The notes below the pieces were generated by a model. The model was not told the DNA's origin. It did no database searches and saw only the letters and a list, made by a program, of their open reading frames with translations. Both the position numbers and the translations under genes were made by a program. A stretch of 64,000 bases of DNA from Euryodendron excelsum (Eukaryota; Streptophyta; Magnoliopsida; Ericales; Pentaphylacaceae). Shown piece by piece: positions 43,001 to 52,289 of this stretch (position 1 is the stretch's first letter; each line of letters opens with the position of its first letter). The DNA is taken from contig CM065399.1 in the NCBI GenBank assembly GCA_033060915.1, positions 17,242,001 to 17,306,000 on the forward strand. Direction: 5' to 3'.

Positions 43001-46000
43001 GAACAATATCATGATTAGCCACCCAAAAAAAGAAAATAGGGAAACAACAAACCTGAAGATGTGACTTCAAGTGATAAAGGGTAAGGCCTTTTACCCCCAT
43101 TGTTCTCATAATTGTCTTTGGTGTTGCTTCTGCAATTCATATGGAAATAAAATTTAGAATTAGCTCTCTACACCAAAACACAATTTTTGAAAGTATTAAT
43201 CATGAGAAGACGTAACCTCGCCATGTATAATAGTCAGTCAAAGCAAAATGAACTGTTAAACGAGGCATAAATATGTTGGAAGGTGCCAAATACAAATCAA
43301 CTTCGGTTTGAGCCCAACAGTTACAGGGGCTGTGTGGAAAGTGCTGGCATCAGTTCACCCAAGCATGACTGCCGACCAGAATACCAGCATACTGTTACAA
43401 CGGTTCAAGGGTGCAATCTAAGTGTCACTGTCAAATTTTGCCAACCATGTAGATATCTTTTATGCTTACAAGCTAGAATTCAGTATACATTCAGTAGCTC
43501 AGCTTTTAGTTCCCCTAAACAGCTCCATAGGCCTGTGGTTAATAAGTCCTACGACAACAGGGTTTGGGCAGAGAAATGAAGTCAATCCGCGCCTAAATGA
43601 ATTTTGTTCAGATAGGCAAAACAATAAACAAAGTTCATCTGTCCCATGTACAAAATTAAGAAGACCACATGGAGACTAAATCAGGTTGGTAGAATATGAA
43701 TGGTTGCATAGTTGATACTAGTACATGAACGAAATACAGGGTGCTCTGCTTACTCCAGAACATGGTAAATCTGAGTGGCTTGTATAGATTGCTTAATTAT
43801 CAACTATAATGTGATTACAGTAGTTTAAATGCAAACCTTATCTTTATGCAATAAGGTAGGAATTAGTGACGACTCATCTTCACTAGGTTCAAGTGTTAAA
43901 GCTGGCCCATGGGCAGACCTGTTTATTGTTATCTGCGCAACAAATAAGTATATGAAACTTTTGGTGATAAAGGTAGTATTTCCAATTCGTGCCAGGCGCC
44001 TACCTATGCACATCAGGTATACAGCAGGATTTCTCCAACTAGGGTGCAGGCCCCAAGGGAGTTTGAAACAATTTGCTTTGCATAGTGGGAGGGGTAACCC
44101 AATATAATGTGCGTGGATGAAACCATAACATGTTTTGGGTTGCGTGATTGGAACTGTAGATATCTAGAGGACTAGTTAATGTGGCATCATCAATCTCGTC
44201 CTTGATACCTACAGAAAATGTGACTTTTGCTCGATATTGCAATAAATCGAGCAACCACAACCAAGAAATGTAATCCAATGAGTAGTGAAGTCAGGACACA
44301 ATTGCATTCCAGTTAACATAAGCAAAGCATAGTGGGAGATTATTTCCCACCTCCTGACATAAGATGTGAGAAGTGACCATACTCGCAGGATTTTTCTCCG
44401 CACTGGATTGGCAGCTTGGCCCAGGAAGATGAATTGAGTTATCCATGAGCTCCTATTGAACTTAGGAATCAGAGAGACAGAATTTAAGATAAAATTTGCA
44501 ACTATAAATTCCAACAGCAGTTCATCTACAATAAAAAGAATGACATCAGTGGTTGGGCAAAAGTTAATGCCCCTAATTATAATGGTAGGTGGGATGTTGA
44601 TACTTTCTTGGACTGGTTAGTTGACATGGAGGACTACTTTGATTGGTAGGACATGGTATATAGTCATCACGTTTGTTTTACTAAAATGAAGCTCGTTAGT
44701 TCTGCCAAACAGTATTGGCAGTATCCAAAGGAATCTAAAGCATTTGGGGGACGTGCCTCATTACCTTATGAACTGAGATAAAGCAAAAACTAAACTAAGA
44801 ATCTCACCACTACTCTAGGAGGCAATTACTTGACCAGTGGATCAATTTGAGGCAGTTGTCCTCAAGTGTGACACATTACCTAAGAAAGCTTGAAGAACTC
44901 CTTATGAGGTGTGATGTCAAATAAGACCCTTGGGTAATGGTCACCAAGTTTGTGAATTTATATTGCAATAAGTAAATAAAAAAGATCATCAAGTTCATTA
45001 ATGGGTCGACACTAGAAACCAAAAGGAAATTAATTTACACTCACTTGATACATTGGAGGAAGTTACCATAAAGCTTTTAAGATAGAAAAGTACCATAAGC
45101 TTCCTACCCAGAGGCGAATGGCTTCTCAAGCCCAGGAGCCCCAATAATCCAGGTCTGTCTCTTTAATCAAATGAAGCGGGCTTGCACTTTCTGGTCAGTT
45201 GCTTCATTTTCTTCCAAGAGCAGCAACAACCCCAACCCAAGAGTCACTAGCACTAAGTGTGAGGAATCTCTATTTCTCATAAAAATACCTCATCCAGTTA
45301 GTGTCATCGTTGCTACGGTAAGGGGCACATTGCATCTCAATGTCCATATTATACCTTGATTGTGAGTCAAAGAAACTAGTGAGAGAGGATGTTGACCAAG
45401 CAGCTGTCCTTCGTATGACCCTTTAGAGCCTCAAGAGGAGGAGGGCAAGGACATTGTGGGAAACAATGAACCTTGCATTAGTGTCATGAGTGACATTTTA
45501 TCTGTTACTACAGGGGATGATAGCTGAAAGCGCACTAGCATTTTTATACATTTGTGAAATTCAGGGATGACATTTGTATTGATGGTGGGCATACCATGAA
45601 TTGTGGTCTCTAAACCAGCTGTTGCTAGACACAAAAAAAAAAAAAAAAAAAAACCAGCTGTTGTTAAGTTGAAGTTGCAGCTTGAGCCACAGCAAAGGAA
45701 CTAGCGGTAGAAGATCAGGAGAGACTTTCAATGTCCCTATTTGGTTAATTAGACTTGTTTACTAGAGAGGTGCCCAGTCCCAACCCCATGTGGGTGACTA
45801 TTTGTAGAGCATTTAGTGTGATGTCCTACTTACGAAAATTGAACCGGTGCTATTAGGTTGCTTGGCTTTTGATAAAACTATGCTCAACTGTGGGAGAGAA
45901 TACTTGTGTCTTTAAGCATGGTGGTAAGAAAATCCTGTTAAAACCTACAAAATGCATCGAGAAAGACAGAAGTGTAAAACATAGAGGTACCTCTCAAACA

Positions 46001-48976
46001 CCCACCAAGCAATACTTCAATGTCCTAACCAAGGGAGTGTTTGACAAAGTAAGAAAGGAGACTGCCAAAACAAGCATTTTTAGGTTGCATCTGACCATAA
46101 GTTGGCCTTCAGCCGGAGGGTCAATACCTTGTTGAGAGAATTTCAAGATGTGACCCCAGAAGAGTTAAATGATGAGCAACCACCTAAGAAGTACCAAGAT
46201 TTCTACTAACGTGTCGTATTATTGTCGACAAGTGTCGGACACACTTCCAAACTTGTCCTATTATTTATTAATTTTTTAAAACCGGACAACCTTCTCCAGT
46301 CCATCATTCAAACGCACATGAAAACAATCAAAAGGTTGAACAAAATAACTTGGGATCTAATGATAAAACAAAAAAAAGAAAAAAAAGTAGATTTATACCT
46401 ATTAAATCATAAACTTGTTTTCATCTTATTTTATGATAAATGATGTTTAAAATATGAATAGAATGGTAATTTTTTATGTTGAGTTAGTGTTACTTTTTTC
46501 TATGTTTTTTTATGATTTGTGGATTGTTACATCTATATGCACAAAAAAATAAAATATATATTTCTCTATATATCCCCGCCATGCAGAGGTGGACCCAAAA
46601 ATTTGGTTTAAGCGGGGCCCAGGTAAAAAGTTTTGAAATTTGGTGGGTTAAGGTAAAAAATTTTAAAACTCACGGGAAGAGAGAAAGAAAGAAGGCGCCC
46701 CGCGGCCCGGGGGGGGCGCTAGAGAGAATGTTGAAAAATCAAGGGGGTTGTGGGCCCCCTTCGCCTCAGTGTAGATCTGCCCCTGCCGATGTGTATGTAT
46801 CCTTATTGTTTGAAAATTGTCGTGCTTGTGTTCATGCACATGCTTCTTAGTCTACCATCAATGAGGGATATTTAGCATACATTAGATCGAGTCTCTGGAT
46901 TACAGTTGCCTAACCTTCAATACTACCATATGACTCCTAGGGAAAGTGATGAATTAATTAGTGAGTAGATGGACTTTTAAAGAAGGTTTTCATTTGTGAC
47001 AATCTTAGTCCTGTTTTGTCCTTGCTTTGTTGACTCCTAAGAAAAATGGCTCTTGGAGAATGTGAGTTGAACAATCATGCCATTAATAAAGACATAGTCA
47101 AGGGGGTATATACACAGAAATACATAAGGGCTACAGAGAATGTTGAAAAGTCAAGGGGGTCGTGGGACCCCTTGGCCTTAGTGTAGGTCGGCCCCTGCCG
47201 ACATGTATGTATCCTTATTGTTTGAAAATTGTCGTGTCTCGTGCTTGTGTTCATGCCCATGCTTCTTAGTCTACCATCAATGAGGGATATTTAGCATACA
47301 TTAGATCGAGTCTCTGGATTACAGTTGCCTAACCTTCAATACTACCATATGACTCCTAGGGAAAGTGATGAATTAACTAGCGAGTAGATGGACTTTTGAA
47401 GAAGGTTTTCATTTGTGACAGTTTTAGTCCTGTTTTGTCCTTGCTTTGTTGACTCCTAAGGAAAATGGCTCTTGGAGAATGTGAGTTGAACAATCAAGCC
47501 ATTAATAAAGACATAGTCAAACATAAGTTTTCCTTACCTACGCAGAACCAAGGACCCTTCCTTGGGTTCAAAACTCACGTCTCTTTTCTTCTTATTTTGA
47601 AATTTGAAATAATCACTTCCCAAAACTAGCGTCGAAAGGAGATATAGTAACAGAACTTTTTTGTTTAAAAGTGAAAACTTGCTACTTTTGATCAATAAAT
47701 TTCATAGTAACATTAACAGAGAGTAAACCATCATGTACAATATTTGTAAACAAAACTTAGGTCAACCTTGTATACAAGCTAATTGGACAGCTAGCACTAT
47801 TGCTTATTTCTATGTTTTTTAGGAACAGCGCAGTAAATATTGTCAAACACAAGCTTATATTATAATTCAAAGATAAATCCTCAATGAAGTTAAACCTCTA
47901 ATTACATAAATGCAGAAATGCTACACCAAACAGCAGAATATTCTCCCAATGCAATGACAAAGTGCCCTAATTACATTAATTTGTCCCAACTAGACTACGC
48001 AAGCCAAAAATAATTGAACTGAATGGTTCCAAAACTAGGTTTTGTCCTTCTAGCTATCTTTCTCCTTGGTAAAAGTACAATTTTGTAACATAGAATAGCT
48101 GAATGATATAATTGGCTAAGAATACTTAAAGGTGCAAAACCGCATAAAAGGTCAAGAAAATCATTCAAAACAGTGAAGAATAATCAAGTCAAGACAATAA
48201 TTCCCTACACTGGCATGATATTTTCTAAAACATGTTACATAATCATTAAAAGAAAAATAAATAAATAACAGGAATTGATGGGACCATCAATTTTCAAACT
48301 TGTGCTTCTAATAATTAGTTAAAGAAAAGTCATGATCAGCATTGAGATAGAAACAAAGCATCAAATATCGTGTATTATGGGGTACACACATCCAACCAAG
48401 ATGACCCACAATCATAATAATGATGGTAATGATGGGTGACTGACGAAATTTGGAAATTAGGAAGAAAAAAAAAGAAGGAAAGAAAGAGAGAAGGAAAATT
48501 GATGGTAATATAATATAATCATATGAAGGGTAATTTCATCCACAAGAGCAGTCCAACTAGAACAAATGCCATAAATACCTAAATAGGTACGTTCGTGTAT
48601 ATCTACATTGGAATTGCATTAAATATCTGTGACCCATACATATGAATATTCAGTCATAAAATCACTTCAAATTCATGAAAATATGAAAAATTACACAAAT
48701 AACGAAAGGAATGAAATTTATTTCAAACAACAAAACCAATAAAGAGAGAGAACCAAGAGAGAGAAGGTGAAGAAGTTTGTACTCACTGTCAGGTCCACCG
48801 AGCTGCGTGACAGCATCAACAAATCTCTCATGGAGCTCCGCCGTCCACCGGAGCCGGGGCTTCGGATCCGTGGTCAACACCAAGCAAGCGTCGACCCCCG
48901 ACAGGTCCTGGAACTCGCCGTGACCCCCCACACCCACGCCGCCGTCCAGCGGGAGCGAATGAATCGAGGAGTACAT
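40062..48976 (-). CDS. PHL11: MYB-CC (PHR-family) transcription factor, PHL11-like, six coding exons, 304 aa
   Basis: Six exons with GT-AG borders join in frame: 48,976-48,787; 43,129-43,053; 42,720-42,666; 42,118-42,043; 41,878-41,809; 40,508-40,062 (915 nt with stop). Residues about 38-95 form the single GARP/MYB repeat: KPRLRWTAELHERFVDAV, then TPKTIMRTMGVKGLTLYHLK and SHLQKYR. Residues about 133-190 form the coiled-coil domain with the signature LHEQLE (151-156) at the exon 5/6 border. Family members bind P1BS-type sites as dimers and many regulate phosphate starvation responses; the specific role of PHL11-type members is not well defined. The start is the first ATG, followed by a Gly-rich N-terminus. 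Intron 1 is 5.66 kb and full of mobile DNA; the others are 332, 547, 164 and 1,300 bp. I see no damage. Family is certain; the PHL11 subgroup is likely. Confidence 0.9.
41648..41755 (+). mobile_element. tRNA-derived SINE-like element in intron 5 of the MYB-CC gene
   Basis: GGTTAGCTCAGTAGTAG fits pol III box A, and TGGGTTCGACTCATCC, 50 bp later, fits box B. It lies antisense to the gene. The ends and target duplication are unclear, and the acceptor stem does not pair as in a real tRNA gene. Confidence 0.55.
43134..44539. other. Intron 1 of the MYB-CC gene, 3' part, nothing recognised
   Basis: Moderate GC sequence without recognised repeat ends. Several open frames of 60-100 codons occur on both strands, but none resembles a known domain. 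Confidence 0.4.
45612..45663 (+). mobile_element. Tail-only retroposon: 26-bp insertion with 13-bp TSD
   Basis: AAACCAGCTGTTG at 45,612-45,624 is repeated at 45,651-45,663. Between the copies are only CTAGACAC and a run of 18 A. This looks like target-primed insertion of an extremely truncated, polyadenylated transcript. Confidence 0.7.
46584..46785. mobile_element. hAT-type MITE-like element, about 200 bp, 8-bp TSD
   Basis: Ends are CAGAGGTGGACCC on the left and GTAGATCTGCCCCTG on the right, imperfect inverted repeats of the CAGRGGYRGA type. The left flank is CCGCCATG (46,576-46,583). The right flank is CCGATGTG here and CCGACATG in the duplicated copy, giving a 7/8 match. The interior has long G/C runs (GCCCGGGGGGGGCGC). 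It interrupts the gypsy remnant. Confidence 0.6.
46720..47099. repeat. Direct duplication, unit 1 (about 380 bp)
   Basis: From AGAGAATGTTGAAAAATCAAG to ATTAATAAAGACATAGTCAA, containing the right half of the hAT-type MITE and the gypsy RT start. Confidence 0.9.
47131..47519. repeat. Direct duplication, unit 2
   Basis: Repeats unit 1 with only scattered changes (for example AATTAATTAGTGAG becomes AATTAACTAGCGAG). The high identity shows that this duplication is younger than the decay of the gypsy fragment. Confidence 0.9.
47546..48786. other. Intron 1 of the MYB-CC gene, 5' part, nothing recognised
   Basis: AT-rich intron sequence. The donor (ACA/GTGAGT, complement of 48,787-48,781) defines its end. 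No repeat structure was seen. Confidence 0.5.
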
Positions 48977-48981
48977 TTTTC

Positions 48982-49098
48982 CTGGAAATCACAACCCACC
49001 CACCAAAAATTTTCCCGAGAAACTGAGAGAAAAACGTTAAACAACCCAAAATACTCGAAAGTCCCAAGCAATCCGGGAAAAGACAAAATGGGTTTTAC
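48982..49098 (-). other. Possible intron in the 5' leader of the MYB-CC gene
   Basis: On the minus strand, a donor GCAG/GTAAAA (exon end 49,099) and an acceptor TTTCCAG (exon start 48,981, five bases before the ATG) bound a 117-bp intron. The leader exon would extend to roughly 49,260, where a (GA)n tract (CT on the gene strand, 49,235-49,264) marks a typical start region. Confidence 0.4.
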
Positions 49099-49102
49099 CT
49101 GC

Positions 49103-49125
49103 TTTCGGGGCTCGGTGCCCCGAAA
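49103..49125 (-). other. Perfect 9-bp hairpin at the end of the MYB-CC leader exon
   Basis: TTTCGGGGC and GCCCCGAAA flank a five-base loop. In the predicted leader RNA the hairpin ends four bases upstream of the donor site. A diverged copy of the same segment with its own intact stem lies at 49,676-49,697. Confidence 0.7.
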
Positions 49126-49231
49126 ATGGTCAGAGTGAGTGTAATGGATCAGTGGTGTTGAAATGGGTGTTGAATCTGCTGATGACTTGATATTGGGGAA
49201 GAAAGAGAACAAAGGCATGCATATATGCGAA

Positions 49232-49234
<3 letters not shown>

Positions 49235-49264
<30 letters not shown>
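49235..49264. repeat. (GA)n microsatellite at the MYB-CC gene start
   Basis: About 15 GA units, read as CT on the gene strand, where pyrimidine tracts are common near plant transcription starts. Confidence 0.85.
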
Positions 49265-49268
<4 letters not shown>

Positions 49269-49617
49269 ACAGCGATGTGTTGTTGTGTCTCTGTCTTCAC
49301 TGTCTTTCTCTCTCTAGCTGTGCCTTTCTCTCTCTAGGCTGTGTAGTGTCTGAGTGGACTGACTGTTCCCAAGGCTAATCAGAGGGGGCAACGTGTAGTC
49401 TGGCTGTCATTTTCATGTTTGAGGAAATGTTAGAATGCGGACGCCCTCATTTCAACATCTGTGTTCTTGCGTTTTTTATTTTTTTTCATTTTTTTGTAGG
49501 AGTGTCGTATTCTTGTTAGATAATCCCAGATTGTCAAACGGAGATAGATACGAGATAAGAATGAACTACAAATTCAAATATCATAAGCTCAAAAAACATA
49601 TTTGTGTTGCTTATCAC

Positions 49618-49700
49618 ACATTTAAACAACTCAAAATACCCTAAAGCCTTCAGAAATTTAATAGATTTTATCTACTTTCGAGCTTGGTGTCTCGAAAATA
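49618..49700. repeat. Diverged duplicate of the MYB-CC leader segment, with hairpin
   Basis: TTTAAACAACTCAAAATACCC aligns with TTAAACAACCCAAAATACTCG (49,037). The stretch CTACTTTCGAGCTTGGTG, then TCTCGAAAATAGACA, aligns with TGCTTTCGGGGCTCGGTG, then CCCCGAAAATGGTCA (from 49,100). The hairpin stem TTTCGAG/CTCGAAA (49,676-49,697) is perfect although its sequence differs from copy 1. Confidence 0.55.
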
Positions 49701-52057
49701 GACACCAAAATATTCTAGTTTTGGCGGGATGCATAAATGATTTATCTTTAATTAACTTAAGAATTTGATCCGAACATCTCTAATCACATAACTTCCAAAA
49801 AAATTATTATTGGGTATTCAAAGTTTTAACCTAATCTATATATTCCTAATAATGTTCATGTTAATATAATTCGATCTTACTTTATGATAAAGGGGGGACC
49901 CAAATCATTGTTCATTGTTATTTTGCCGTTGAAGCTCTTTTTTGTTTTTCTCTTTTTGAAACAATTTTTCATTTAATACAGAGCGTTAATGGTGGTATTT
50001 ACAACTTTAAGAGAATGTACAGTTAGAAATGACAAAATATCTCAATATATCGGGTCTCCGCCCCCCTATTAGGTCCTGGCATGGAATGATACCAAACATG
50101 AGCAGGGCGGGGCAGGGCAGGGTGGGTTTAGGAACAAGGTGCAAGACCCTTCCCAACCCGAACTCTTCCCATTTATAAATATATATTTATTTTTATATGT
50201 ATCTATTTAATCAAAATATGAGCATTGTGATTTATTTTTTATCACTTACTTTATCTATGGTATGTTTGACAAAAAATACTAAGATAAAAGAAGCTAAGCA
50301 GAATAGGGTGGGGCGAGTTTAGGGGAGGGGTTACCATGGCAAGTAGGGATAGGATAAAGTTTTCTCGACTCAAACTTGTCCCGTTGCCATCCCTTTGTGT
50401 GGTGCATAAAAATAGACTGAAATAGAATGACCATTCTCATTCCACTTATAGTTGCCAGCATAGAATGGAAATGACTATTTTTATTCTCATGTCTTGGTTA
50501 CACTTGTAAACTACTATAATATACGAAACATCTTAAAAAGCGTTTGATAAAATTATCAGTCATCAATTTTTGTTATTTTGTTTGTAAAAAAAATAGAAAA
50601 CATATTTGTCAATCTAAAATTATTATTTGTTATTTACTATTTTTATATTTAAAATATTTATTTAATATTAGTTAGAGATGTGGAGGCGGCAGCGGCGGCA
50701 GCAGCAGCGACGGTAACAATGGTAGCGATGGTTGAGGGTAGCAGATTGTGGTTGGTGGTGGGTGGTGGTAGTAATAACATTTTTTTTCTCTTTTTTTTTT
50801 TTTTTTTTTGGGCTGGGTGAAAAATAGAAAGGACGATTAGTGTAGCAATCTTACTTAAGCATGACCATAAAGATTTTCACTCGTTGCGGAATATTCAATT
50901 TAAATCATAATTACTAACCTAAAAAATGTGAGCCAAGCGATATTCAACTCCTTTTAAATAGAATTTAATTTGCTTAACTTTCATTACCAATGAATTCGAA
51001 CACGTAACTACTAAAAAAAGACAACGAAGTTTTAAATACAAGTGCTTCAGCCATCTCAACTACAGCCTTGGTGCTACATGCATTGTTTTCTTCATAATTA
51101 TAATCAGTTCCGATAAAGGGCAAAAGGAAGAGTGCAAAGCATACAAGAAAGAGAGATTGTGAGTCAATGCATGTATAGTTAGCAATTACTTTCGTTAGAG
51201 AGCTAGAAGCCTAGAATATTCAAACCTTAAAGTAGTGTTTGGACAAGCCATGGAATTGAAGTGGCACCATTTTAGTTTTCATAAAGTTATAAACAAAAGC
51301 AAATTTCTGGCAAATTCTTGAGCTCAAATAACTCAATTTTCGAATTCTGACTGATAGTTAGTCATTACGAATATTGATATTGAATTAAAATACAAAATTA
51401 CACATCATTTTTATTGAGATTTTGCATAAAAATTTTTTGTAATTAAGTAAAATAATGACTACTATAATTACTGTGTTTCTTTTATTGATTTTAAATACTA
51501 TAAATTTTGGAGTTTTTAAGGAATTGGTGCATGGAAAAATTAAAAATATTTATATTTATATTTATATTTATATGTTTATATCTAAATATATTAATATATG
51601 TGTATGCGCGTTTTAGAGATGTTTTCACTTCGAAATATTTTTATAAATGACATTTCGCACTCCCGCTTATGCTTTGGCTTGGCAAATCGATTCTTTAGAG
51701 TGGGAAAAACATCCTAATGGATAATGACATAAATTTGGCACTTGATTTAATGGTAATAAATTCATGAGATCTGCTTTATTTCCTCTTTTATCCCATTTTA
51801 ACTGAACGAGAAGACCGAATTGAAGTAGAAACTGTCCAAAAATTGGTTGTCTCGGAACAATTAATTCTAGGAAATTATATCCCTTTTATTCCTTGTTCTG
51901 AAACAAATACAGCCTTATGAAATAATATTCCCTTTTTTAAAATAGTTTCCACACAAAAATAAAAAATAATTACTAAGGTATTTAAAGTTCTGCTTCTCAT
52001 CACTACTTTTACAAGTACGATTTTGCATCACCAATTTTAATCCTTCTGTGCACCAAA
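49701..52057. other. Intergenic with an inverted GATGGCAA-type TIR element and a possible SINE
   Basis: At 50,040-50,395 the minus strand starts GGATGGCAACGGGACAAG and resembles the element at 11,902-12,405. A CGGCAG-rich trinucleotide patch lies at 50,685-50,715. A T-run at 50,790-50,810 and minus-strand TGAGATGGCTGAAGC (about 51,060) plus GTGTTCGAATTC (about 51,000) suggest a minus-strand SINE between 50,790 and 51,085. No gene was seen. Confidence 0.4.
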
Positions 52058-52285
52058 AGAAAATAGCACACCAAGAACAAAAGAAAAATGTCAAAAGGAA
52101 AGTAAAACATTTTCAAATTAAAAAAAAATAAAAGAAAGTAACATAGTGGCAGTATTATCACTACTAATGGTAGAAAATAGCACACCAAGAACAAAAGAAA
52201 AATGTCAAAAGGAAAGTAAAATATTTTCAAATTAAAAAAATAAATAAAAGAAAGTAACATAGTGGCAGTATTATGACTAGTAATG
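52058..52285. repeat. Tandem duplication, two units of 114 bp
   Basis: The unit AGAAAATAGCACACCAAG..CTA(C/G)TAATGG starts at 52,058 and again at 52,172, with only a few differences. Confidence 0.9.
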
Positions 52286-52289
52286 GAAG

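Larger units (their letters stand above)
44540..47545 (+). mobile_element. Degenerate Ty3/gypsy fragments in intron 1 of the MYB-CC gene, antisense to it
   Basis: Plus-strand translation gives, in order, a Gag core (44,580-44,760: WDVDTFLDWLVDMEDYFDW, then MKLVSSAKQYW), further Gag (about 44,830-44,960), and a region before RT (45,885-45,945: ENTCVFKHGGKKILLKP). A stretch like EFQDVTPEEL follows at about 46,140, then RT N-terminal motifs (LPNLQYYHMTPRE at 46,900; LLTPKKNGSWRMCV-like at 47,030). Stops are everywhere. The element is broken by a hAT-type MITE, other DNA at 46,210-46,575 and a duplication. It is a different lineage from the Tat and Athila copies, probably chromovirus-like. Confidence 0.7.
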
